Shown piece after piece: positions 53,962 to 61,614 of a DNA stretch of 64,000 bases (position 1 is the first letter of the stretch; each line of letters begins with the position of its first letter). The notes below the pieces were generated by a model. It saw only the letters and a program-made list of their open reading frames with translations, ran no database searches and was not told the origin of the DNA. The translations under genes and the position numbers were made by a program. Origin of the DNA: Candidatus Kryptonium thompsonii (GTDB taxonomy: Bacteria; Bacteroidota; Ignavibacteria; Kryptoniales; Kryptoniaceae); assembly GCA_001442925.1 (NCBI GenBank), contig LDXX01000004.1, positions 189,001 to 253,000 on the forward strand, written 5' to 3'.

Positions 53962-54837
53962 ATGTTTATTATGTTGATTCAGAGAAAAAATACGGATGTT
54001 TTAGCATTAACTGATGAAGAATTTTTGGAGTTGAGAAATTTTATTGTGAGGATCACGGGTATATATTTTCCAGAGAGCAAGAAGTATTTCATCGAATCAA
54101 AACTTCGGCCAAGGGTTGAGACGCTCGGTTTGAAAACATACGGTGATTATTTGAATTATCTAAGATATTCGCCATTTCGGGGAAGCGAACTTGATGTTTT
54201 GTTCAAGTTAATCACGATAAATGAAACATATTTCTTCCGTGATGAAGCGCAGTTTGATACAATTGAGAAAGAAATTCTGCCCAAGATTATAGAATCGAAG
54301 CCACGGAACGGTTTTAGAACTTTGCGAATTTGGAGCGCGGGATGTTCAACGGGGGATGAGGCGTATACAGTTGCGATGATTTTTCTTGAAAAGATAAAGC
54401 CAAAGTATCCAGATGTTAATGTTGAAATAATCGGCACGGATATCAACAGCGCAGTGCTTGATGTGGCGAGAAGAGGGATTTACAAACGATATTCGGTGCG
54501 ATATGTCCCTGAAAATTATATGAGAAAATATTTCACGATTTTAAACGATGAGGAGTTTCATTTAATTGAGGATGTTAAGAGGCTTGTTAAGTTTAAACAG
54601 CTTAATTTGATGGATAAGTTTCAAATGGTGACGATGAGAAATTTTGATCTTATTTTGCTAAGAAATGTTTTGATCTACTTTGATGAAAATTCGAGGCGTG
54701 AAGTTGTTTCGTGGATTTATGATTCGCTGAACAGGGGTGGTTATCTTATAGTTGGGTATTCGGAAAGTTTAAGAAATCTTACAAAGGCATTTAAAGTAGT
54801 TTATTTTGATAAAACGATCGGGTATAAAAAAGAGTGA
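53962..54837 (+). CDS. cheR: Chemotaxis receptor methyltransferase CheR
   Basis: A 291-residue SAM-dependent enzyme that methylates glutamates on the receptor signalling domain, giving adaptation. The N-terminal helical domain (about 15-85) is followed by NETYFFRD, the SAM motif RIWSAGCSTGDEAYT and LILLRNVLIYFDENSRREV. Without a receptor pentapeptide it should bind the methylation helices directly. ATG 53962; a second ATG three codons later is possible. It pairs with CheB at the end of the operon. Confidence 0.96.
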   Translation: MFIMLIQRKNTDVLALTDEEFLELRNFIVRITGIYFPESKKYFIESKLRPRVETLGLKTYGDYLNYLRYSPFRGSELDVLFKLITINETYFFRDEAQFDTIEKEILPKIIESKPRNGFRTLRIWSAGCSTGDEAYTVAMIFLEKIKPKYPDVNVEIIGTDINSAVLDVARRGIYKRYSVRYVPENYMRKYFTILNDEEFHLIEDVKRLVKFKQLNLMDKFQMVTMRNFDLILLRNVLIYFDENSRREVVSWIYDSLNRGGYLIVGYSESLRNLTKAFKVVYFDKTIGYKKE

Positions 54838-54848
54838 GGTGAGAGATT

Positions 54849-55217
54849 ATGACAAGAACAATACTTATTGTTGATGATTCGCCAACGATAAGAAAATTTG
54901 TCTCACTTGCTCTTGAAAACATGGGTTATAAAGTTTTGACCGCTTCGGATGGCATGGAGGTGTTTGAGGTTCTTTCACGGGCTGGATTTGTTGATCTTAT
55001 AATCACGGATATAAACATGCCAAATCTTGATGGATTTGAACTTATAAAATCATTGCGCTCCGATGAAAGATTCAAGAATATCCCGATAATAATATTGTCA
55101 TCCCTTTCCGATGCGGAAAGTATTGACACTGGATTAAAACTTGGGGCTAACTCTTATATCATCAAGCCCCTTAATGTTAAGAGAATTCAATATGAAGTTT
55201 CAAAATATCTAAACTAA
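54849..55217 (+). CDS. CheY-type response regulator (first copy)
   Basis: A 122-residue receiver-only protein: LIVDDSPTIRKF, phospho-accepting D54 in LIITDINMPNL, Ser/Thr in IIILSSLSDAES and Lys in YIIKPLN. It is a PilG/CheY relative. The switch region uses SS where the second copy uses TT. It is followed after 15 bases by a second CheY. Which of the two binds the motor cannot be told from sequence alone, but the second is closer to classical CheY. Confidence 0.9.
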   Translation: MTRTILIVDDSPTIRKFVSLALENMGYKVLTASDGMEVFEVLSRAGFVDLIITDINMPNLDGFELIKSLRSDERFKNIPIIILSSLSDAESIDTGLKLGANSYIIKPLNVKRIQYEVSKYLN

Positions 55218-55232
55218 AAGAGGTGAGGCTTC

Positions 55233-55616
55233 ATGGAAGATGGGAAGATCAGATTTCTTGTTGTTGATGATTCACCAACGATGAGAAGAATTGTAATAAA
55301 TGCTTTAAAAAACATTGGGTATACGGATATAGTTGAAGCAGAGGATGGAAAAGATGCGCTTGCTAAACTTTATGCTGAAAGAATTGATTTCATAATAACC
55401 GATTGGAACATGCCGAATATGGGTGGGCTTGAGCTCACAAAGGCGGTTCGCTCAGATCCAAATTTTGCAAACATACCGATTTTAATGGTCACAACCCGCG
55501 CGATGAAAGAAGATGTCCTTGAGGCGCTTCAAGCAAGGGTTAATAATTATATTGTTAAACCTTTTACACCACAGATTTTAAAAGAGAAGATTGAGCAAAT
55601 TTTAAAAACACTTTAA
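55233..55616 (+). CDS. cheY: Chemotaxis response regulator CheY (classical)
   Basis: A 127-residue receiver-only protein close to classical CheY: FLVVDDSPTMRRIV, D57 in FIITDWNMPNMGG, T in LMVTTRAMKED and K in YIVKPFTP. CheY-P binds the flagellar switch protein FliM and changes rotation. GAGGTGAGG precedes the start. Directly followed by CheZ, its likely phosphatase. Confidence 0.95.
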   Translation: MEDGKIRFLVVDDSPTMRRIVINALKNIGYTDIVEAEDGKDALAKLYAERIDFIITDWNMPNMGGLELTKAVRSDPNFANIPILMVTTRAMKEDVLEALQARVNNYIVKPFTPQILKEKIEQILKTL

Positions 55617-55631
55617 GGGGGAGGTAGAGCA

Positions 55632-56417
55632 ATGAGCTCAGGTGGGATGGGAGTTATAAAACAGATTGATTCACTTTTGAAAGAAATAGAGGAATTAAAG
55701 GCAATTTTCGTACTTGGTCAAAGGGTGATACCATTCCTCGAGGAATTATTTCATTTCATTAGAGAAGTTGGACCAATGCTTGAGGAAATAAATAAATCGC
55801 TTGAGGAAAGCTCAAGTAAAATTCCAAAGGCTTCAAATCAACTTGACACAGTTACAAGGACGACAGAAATGGCGACGACGGAAATACTGGATACGCTTGA
55901 TGAGATGAGTTTAAATTTCGGTGAGGTAAAAGGATTGATATCCACGATGAAACGTTGTTATGAAAAACAGGGGAGGCTGGCTAAAAGAATTAATAGACAT
56001 ATTGAAAACGGGGAATTTGAAAAAGTAAAGGAGTTATGGAGAAAGTTTTATGGGGTGTTGGAAAATTGCGGTGGTTTTGAGGAAGCGCTTGACAAATTAA
56101 CATATATAAAGCAAAGCGCAGACAATATAATGATCGCTTTGCAATTTCAAGATATAACGGCACAGCAAATTTCAGCTATTAACCATTTGATTGGCTCCGT
56201 TCAGGAGAAATTAACGGACCTTCTTGGGAAGTTAACAAATCTTGAGGTGAAGAGTTCAGAGCAAAAGTTTTCCGAAGTTAAAGATGAATCGTTCAACCCA
56301 ATGGCACAGTATGATAGATCAGGACTTAAGCAAAAAGCTATTGATGAAATTATTAAAGATAACGGGCTTACTTCTCAAAAAGAGATAGATAGACTGTTTG
56401 ATGGCGAGGAAAAATAA
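55632..56417 (+). CDS. cheZ: CheZ-type CheY-phosphate phosphatase
   Basis: A 261-residue, almost wholly helical protein with a coiled-coil character. ALQFQDITAQQISA holds the CheZ catalytic pair, D174 and Q178 (D-x-T-x-Q). The C-terminal tail TSQKEIDRLFDGEE resembles the CheY-P-binding peptide of FliM and of many CheZs (consensus S-Q-x-E-I/V-D-x-L). It lies between cheY and cheA. Its centre is divergent from proteobacterial CheZ, so the name rests on these two motifs and on position. Confidence 0.87.
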   Translation: MSSGGMGVIKQIDSLLKEIEELKAIFVLGQRVIPFLEELFHFIREVGPMLEEINKSLEESSSKIPKASNQLDTVTRTTEMATTEILDTLDEMSLNFGEVKGLISTMKRCYEKQGRLAKRINRHIENGEFEKVKELWRKFYGVLENCGGFEEALDKLTYIKQSADNIMIALQFQDITAQQISAINHLIGSVQEKLTDLLGKLTNLEVKSSEQKFSEVKDESFNPMAQYDRSGLKQKAIDEIIKDNGLTSQKEIDRLFDGEEK

Positions 56418-56450
56418 TTGGCATAACTCAAAATTAACAATATTTCGCAT

Positions 56451-58163
56451 ATGAATATACCGGCAATTTTTGATGATGAGATGAAAGAAATAGTCGAAAG
56501 CTTCATAGTTGAAACGAAGGAATTGCTTGAAAAACTTGACAATGATCTTGTTGAACTTGAAAAAAGACCCGAAGATTTGGAGATTTTAAACGCTATCTTC
56601 AGGTATGTTCATACAATTAAGGGGACATCGTCTTTTATTGGATTTGAACAGATGAGTGAACTCGCGCATAGATTTGAAGATGTTCTCAACAAACTTCGCA
56701 AAGGTGAGCTTAAGGTTAGATCAGATATAATGGATGTAATGCTTGAGGCGCATGATTTGCTTAAGGTTTTACTTTCGAAACTTGAAAAGAAAGATTTAAC
56801 GCCGATCGAGATAGAAAATGTTATTTTGAAGCTTGAGAAGATAGCCCGCGGTGAAGTTATAAATAGGGATGAAGAAGCCACAGTTGAGGGCGAAAAATTT
56901 TCAACGGTCAACGATGGAGCAGATGTTTTACAAAAGGTGGGGTCAAAAGTGATTGATAAGACGATAAGAATCGATGTTGAACGGCTTGATGAGTTGATAA
57001 ATCTTGTTGGTGAGCTTGTGCTTGGGCGAAATAGATTGATGCAGATAATTTCGGGCGTCGTTGAGAAATTTGAGGGTGAAGCGGCAACTCGTGAGTTAAT
57101 TGACACAGTTTCGCAAATTGAGTATTTAACTTCCGAATTACAAACCGTTGTGATGCGCGCAAGGATGTTGCCGATCGCAAGAGTTTTCAACAAATTCCCG
57201 AGAATGGTCAGAGATCTTGCAAGGGAAATGAATAAAAAGGTTGAGCTTTTGATATACGGTGAGGAAACCGAGGTTGATAAATCAGTTATTGAGTATATCT
57301 ATGATCCACTCGTTCATATAATAAGAAATGCAATTGACCATGGGATTGAATCGCCAGAGGAAAGAATTAAAGTTGGAAAACCAGAAAAGGGCAAGATAAT
57401 TCTAAAAGCTGAGCATGAGGGAAATTATATTGTTATAACCGTTGAGGACGATGGCCGTGGGATCGATCCGGATAAAATCAGAAAAAGGGCGATCGAAAAA
57501 AATCTCATCACTGAACAAGAGGCGATGTCAATAAGCGATAAGGACATTTTGAATTTCATTTTTATCCCGGGTTTCAGCACTGCAAGCAAAGTCACGAATG
57601 TATCAGGGCGTGGCGTTGGACTTGATGTTGTGAAGGCAAATATAATGAAATTAAACGGTATAATTGATCTTCAATCGACCCCAGGGGTTGGGACCAAATT
57701 TATATTGAAGTTGCCTTTAACCCTTGCTATAATTCAAGGGTTGCTCGTTGGTGTGGCTGGTGAAATTTTCATAATTCCATTATCATCAGTGGTTGAGGTT
57801 GTTAGAGTAAAACCTGATCAAGTTCATTCGATTAAAGGCAGGGAAATAATACGCCTTAGGGATTCGATCTTACCACTTGTAAGGTTAGAGGAAATTTTTA
57901 ATTTGAAATCAAATGATCATAGAGAGAAGAGAAATTTTTACATTGTTGTTTTAGGGCTTGCTGAAAAGAAAATCGGTTTAGTTGTCGACGCCTTGATCGG
58001 TCAAAAGGAAGTTGTGATAAAATCGCTTGGTTCATATTTAAAAAATGTCAAGGGGATTGCAGGCGCTACAATTCTTGGGGATGGGACGGTAAGGTTGATA
58101 ATTGATGTAGCTCAAGTTTTTAAAATGTCAGCGAAAAACTCTTTGGATTTTATAAAGCTTTAA
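56451..58163 (+). CDS. cheA: Chemotaxis sensor histidine kinase CheA
   Basis: A 570-residue kinase: Hpt/P1 domain (about 1-115, phosphorylated H54 in RYVHTIKGTSS), a short linker with no P2 CheY-docking domain, P3 dimerisation (about 170-235, ERLDELINLVGELVLGRNRL), P4 HATPase (HIIRNAIDHGIESP, EDDGRGIDPDKI, GRGVGLDVV) and a C-terminal CheW-like P5 (about 430-565). It transfers phosphate to CheY and CheB. The absence of P2 makes it shorter than E. coli CheA. Confidence 0.97.
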   Translation: MNIPAIFDDEMKEIVESFIVETKELLEKLDNDLVELEKRPEDLEILNAIFRYVHTIKGTSSFIGFEQMSELAHRFEDVLNKLRKGELKVRSDIMDVMLEAHDLLKVLLSKLEKKDLTPIEIENVILKLEKIARGEVINRDEEATVEGEKFSTVNDGADVLQKVGSKVIDKTIRIDVERLDELINLVGELVLGRNRLMQIISGVVEKFEGEAATRELIDTVSQIEYLTSELQTVVMRARMLPIARVFNKFPRMVRDLAREMNKKVELLIYGEETEVDKSVIEYIYDPLVHIIRNAIDHGIESPEERIKVGKPEKGKIILKAEHEGNYIVITVEDDGRGIDPDKIRKRAIEKNLITEQEAMSISDKDILNFIFIPGFSTASKVTNVSGRGVGLDVVKANIMKLNGIIDLQSTPGVGTKFILKLPLTLAIIQGLLVGVAGEIFIIPLSSVVEVVRVKPDQVHSIKGREIIRLRDSILPLVRLEEIFNLKSNDHREKRNFYIVVLGLAEKKIGLVVDALIGQKEVVIKSLGSYLKNVKGIAGATILGDGTVRLIIDVAQVFKMSAKNSLDFIKL

Positions 58164-58174
58164 CGGGTATACTT

Positions 58175-59239
58175 ATGAACATAAATGGTGAAATAAAAGT
58201 TTTGGTTGTTGATGATTCCGCATTTATGAGGAAATCAATCACAATGATGCTTGAATCGGATCCACAGATAAAAGTTGTTGCAACCGCAAGGGATGGGCTT
58301 GAGGCAATTGAGAAGATAAAAACATTTAAACCCGATATCGTTACGCTTGATGTTGAGATGCCAAGGATGGATGGATTGACCACCTTGAAAATTATAATGA
58401 ACGAATGCCCTGTTCCAGTTTTAATGGTGAGCTCTTTGACAACCGAAGGGGCTGAAGCAACGCTTGAAGCTTTAAAACTTGGGGCGGTTGATTTTATACC
58501 GAAGCAACTTTCTTATGTCTCGCTTGACATAATAAAAATCAAAGATGAATTAATTCAGAAAGTAAAGTCAATTGTAAATAGCAAATATATCCGCAGGAAA
58601 ATTTACAGACATGAGGTTAAATCAAGCAAGGATGTAAAATTTAAACATGTTAAGAAAAATTTTGAGGTTGTCGCCATAGGTGTTTCAACAGGAGGTCCAG
58701 TTGCGCTTCAGGAAGTTTTATCAAGGATACCCGAAAATTTTCCCGCTGGAATTGTCATAGCTCAACATATGCCCCCAAACTTTACAAGATTACTTGCGGA
58801 AAGGTTAAACTCAATAAGTAAAATTGAGGTCAGAGAAGCTCAAACTGGCGATAAGGTTCGAGCGGGGCTCGCATTGATAGCGCAGGGTGGGAAAAACTTA
58901 ATTTTTGAGAAGGTTTTCGGTGAGAAAATAGTTAAGATAGCTGATAAACCAGACACACTTTACAAACCGTCGGTTGATGTTATGATGGAATCTGCTTCAG
59001 AAGTTTTCGGGGATAAAGTTCTCGGTGTGATAATGACAGGAATGGGAAGAGATGGTGTTGAAGGATTGAAAAAAGTAAAAGAAAAGGGTGGGTATATAAT
59101 TGCGCAAAATGAGGAAACATGTGTGGTTTACGGCATGCCTAAAGCGGTCATTGATGTTGGGCTTGCTGATAGTATTCTTCCACTTGAAAAAATTGGCGAG
59201 GCAATTGTAGAGATAGTGAGAGAAAGAAAAGAAATTTAA
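58175..59239 (+). CDS. cheB: Chemotaxis methylesterase/response regulator CheB
   Basis: A 354-residue two-domain protein. Receiver (1-125): VVDDSAFMRKS with D59 in IVTLDVEMPRM. Methylesterase/deamidase (about 165-354): catalytic Ser in GVSTGGP, His in AQHMPPNFT and Asp in MTGMGRDGVEG. It removes receptor methyl groups when phosphorylated by CheA, balancing CheR. Last gene of the chemotaxis operon. The TAA overlaps the stop of the convergent methyltransferase gene. Confidence 0.97.
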   Translation: MNINGEIKVLVVDDSAFMRKSITMMLESDPQIKVVATARDGLEAIEKIKTFKPDIVTLDVEMPRMDGLTTLKIIMNECPVPVLMVSSLTTEGAEATLEALKLGAVDFIPKQLSYVSLDIIKIKDELIQKVKSIVNSKYIRRKIYRHEVKSSKDVKFKHVKKNFEVVAIGVSTGGPVALQEVLSRIPENFPAGIVIAQHMPPNFTRLLAERLNSISKIEVREAQTGDKVRAGLALIAQGGKNLIFEKVFGEKIVKIADKPDTLYKPSVDVMMESASEVFGDKVLGVIMTGMGRDGVEGLKKVKEKGGYIIAQNEETCVVYGMPKAVIDVGLADSILPLEKIGEAIVEIVRERKEI

Positions 59240-59859
59240 GAGCGAAGAACTTTATCTGGCTTTGTTCCAATTATTAATTTAACTATCCCATCGTAAATTT
59301 TTTCAACTCTTTCAACTTTGAACCCAGCTTCAAGCACAGTTTCCGCAGTCGTGCGGTTGATATTTTCTCCCAGGATTGAAGTAAATTTATTGCCCAAATC
59401 AAAAATTTTGGATAAAAATTTTCCCTCAGGTCTTACATGTTCAAGTAAAACTAATCTTCCACCAGGTTTTAAAACTCTGATTATCTCATCGAACCCTTTC
59501 TTCGGATTTTTAACCTCGCAAAAGACAAAGGTCGCAAAAACCGTATCAAATTGTTCATCTTTAAAGGGCAACATTTCCACATTACCACAGAGCATAGCGA
59601 CATCCTTTTTAAATCTTTGCGTTTTTTTGATCGCCCTTTCTATCATTTCAAATTTCCGTTCAATTCCAATAATTTTAATTTCATTTGGATAAGCAAATGC
59701 GTTAAGACCCGTTCCAACGCCGAGCTCAAGTATTGTCTCACCTTTTATAAACTTTAGAGCCTTTTTTCTTAATTTTTTCAACCCAAGTTTTTCAAGCGGA
59801 AACATGAAGATGTCGTAAGCAAGGGCGAAAGATTTTTTATATAAACTTTTCAAAGCCAT
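59236..59859 (-). CDS. UbiE/PmtA-like class I SAM methyltransferase
   Basis: A 207-residue methyltransferase with SAM motif ILELGVGTGLNAFAY, acidic residue in GIERKFEMIERA, and FDTVFATFVFCEVKNPKKG, VLKPGGRLVLLEHV. Layout and the N-terminal Tyr/Phe-rich helix (FALAYDIFMFPLEKL) resemble enzymes acting on phosphatidylethanolamine or quinone rings, so a membrane-lipid substrate is plausible. Not resolved further. It overlaps the epimerase gene by ten bases. Confidence 0.85.
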   Translation of the reverse strand: MALKSLYKKSFALAYDIFMFPLEKLGLKKLRKKALKFIKGETILELGVGTGLNAFAYPNEIKIIGIERKFEMIERAIKKTQRFKKDVAMLCGNVEMLPFKDEQFDTVFATFVFCEVKNPKKGFDEIIRVLKPGGRLVLLEHVRPEGKFLSKIFDLGNKFTSILGENINRTTAETVLEAGFKVERVEKIYDGIVKLIIGTKPDKVLRS

Positions 59860-60827
59860 TTGTTTTCAACATACCAATTTATTGTGATGCGCATTCCTTC
59901 TTCAAGCGAGACCTTCGGGGTATAACCAAGTTCTTTCTTTGCCTTTTCAATTGAGCAAGCCCAATTTTTTTGTCTCACATCTTTTATTTTTTCAAGGTTC
60001 AAGGGCGAAGCTTTCTTTTGAAGTTTAAAAATTAATTCAGAGATAAACGAAACGGAATAAAGAATTGGTGCTGGAATTTTTATCCGAAAAACTTTTTTAT
60101 CAAGCGCTTTCAAAACCGCTTCCTCAATTTCTTTCCATGTGTAAATTTTTTCGCTTGAGATAAAATAAATCTCACCTGTCGCTTGTTCGTTTTCTCCAGC
60201 AAGTATAAATCCATCCACAAGGTCGGAGACATAAACCAAGCTTAAAATTTGATCATCGGATAAAACGACGGGAAGGAAGCCGAATTTAACATATTTGAAG
60301 AGTTCAAATGTATATGTATCACGGGGACCATACACAGATGGCGGACGAACTATTGTGATCGGCAATTTATCTTTAAATGAAAGCGTCACTTTTTCAGCTT
60401 CAGCTTTGCTCTTTCCATAGGAAGTTATCGGATTATATTGCCTTGTTTCATCAACAGGAATGGCATCATCACCTGGGCCAACTGCTGCTAAACTGCTTGC
60501 GAGAACGAATTTTTTTAATTTTTGATTCTCTAAACAAGCTTCCAGCAAATTCTGCGTTGTTTCAACATTGCCTCGATAATAATCTTGATAGTTTTTCCCC
60601 TTCGTCACGCCAGCGATGTGATAGACATAGTCAACATCTTCGACTGCTTTTTTCAAGAAATCAATGTCAAATAAACTGCCCTTAAAAATTTCAACATCTT
60701 TTCCATTAAGCCATTTTAAATTGCTCGTATCCCTGACGATGCACCTAACTTCATAACCGCGGTTTAAAAGTTCATCAACAAGATGGCTTCCAATGAACCC
60801 AGTTCCTCCAGTTACAAGTGCCTTCAT
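59850..60827 (-). CDS. NAD-dependent epimerase/dehydratase (extended SDR)
   Basis: A 325-residue Rossmann enzyme. GGTGFIGSHLV (7-17) binds NAD(P), DVDYVYHIAGVTK marks the fourth strand, SYGKSKAEAEK gives the catalytic Tyr-x3-Lys, and RPPSVYGPRDT follows. It resembles dihydroflavonol reductase-like and sugar-nucleotide epimerases, including hopanoid-associated sugar epimerase. The substrate is unclear. It begins seven bases after the DUF3108 gene's stop and overlaps the methyltransferase gene, forming a small minus-strand operon. Confidence 0.87.
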   Translation of the reverse strand: MKALVTGGTGFIGSHLVDELLNRGYEVRCIVRDTSNLKWLNGKDVEIFKGSLFDIDFLKKAVEDVDYVYHIAGVTKGKNYQDYYRGNVETTQNLLEACLENQKLKKFVLASSLAAVGPGDDAIPVDETRQYNPITSYGKSKAEAEKVTLSFKDKLPITIVRPPSVYGPRDTYTFELFKYVKFGFLPVVLSDDQILSLVYVSDLVDGFILAGENEQATGEIYFISSEKIYTWKEIEEAVLKALDKKVFRIKIPAPILYSVSFISELIFKLQKKASPLNLEKIKDVRQKNWACSIEKAKKELGYTPKVSLEEGMRITINWYVENKWL

Positions 60828-60834
60828 TATAAAA

Positions 60835-61614
60835 TCATTTTTGTTTGACAGCTAAATGTATGGGATGCCAGTTGTCCCGTTTCCATTTAACAAGTTCAAC
60901 TTTGACATTGCCTAGCGATGTTTTAAAGTATGCTCTAATTGGGATTCTTGCTGAATCATCTGAATAATATGCAATAAAATCACCCGTGACCCCAGCAATA
61001 TCCTCGGCAATAAATGGAATTAAACCTTTTACCGTTTTCACTTTTATGTACGAATTTAGAAACTTAATGCTTGCATTTTCAGGTGGGAAACTTATTTCGA
61101 CATCTTTAACATCAAGTTGAATTAAAACTGGAATTGTGAAATTTAAATTTGTTCCAAGAAGCTGTCTTGTCAAGAAAAAAGCAGCGATCCCATTGTAAAA
61201 TTTTCTCGTGTTTTTTTCGGTAACTTCAAGAATTTCTCCCGTTTTGACATCTTTTTGCGTTGCAACTATTTTGTCGTTCTTTTTCTCAAAGATCGTTACA
61301 ATTTTCCTGCCCTTTTTTGTCTCGTAAATTAGAAACTTGGCATTAAACAGCGAATCAATTTTAAATTCACTTTCAAATCCATAGTGAAGGTTTATGAAGA
61401 AAAGCCATGGGTTTGAATCCATCTGAAATCGTGACCTGATGTATCCGTTGTTCGTCTCATTCCAAATTTTTATACTGCCAAGATTTATAAATCCCCAGAA
61501 AGCGTGGTATTCAAGGTATTCATCTTTAAGCTCGAAATTGTTCTCTGGAGTTGCTCTTTCGACAAGGTAGAAAATTAAAAGCAATGCCAACGAAATCAAG
61601 AAAACTCGTTTCAT
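60835..61614 (-). CDS. Secreted DUF3108-family protein (second copy)
   Basis: A 259-residue exported protein with a signal peptide or N-terminal anchor (about 1-20, FLISLALLLIFYLVE). Beta-rich body with LEYHAFWGFINLGSIKIW, FESEFKIDSLFNAKFLIYET, FYNGIAAFFLTRQLL and AYFKTSLGNVKVELVKW, matching the order of elements in the copy at 20576-21388. It starts one base before the end of the M1 peptidase gene. Function unknown; probably periplasmic. Confidence 0.8.
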   Translation of the reverse strand: MKRVFLISLALLLIFYLVERATPENNFELKDEYLEYHAFWGFINLGSIKIWNETNNGYIRSRFQMDSNPWLFFINLHYGFESEFKIDSLFNAKFLIYETKKGRKIVTIFEKKNDKIVATQKDVKTGEILEVTEKNTRKFYNGIAAFFLTRQLLGTNLNFTIPVLIQLDVKDVEISFPPENASIKFLNSYIKVKTVKGLIPFIAEDIAGVTGDFIAYYSDDSARIPIRAYFKTSLGNVKVELVKWKRDNWHPIHLAVKQK

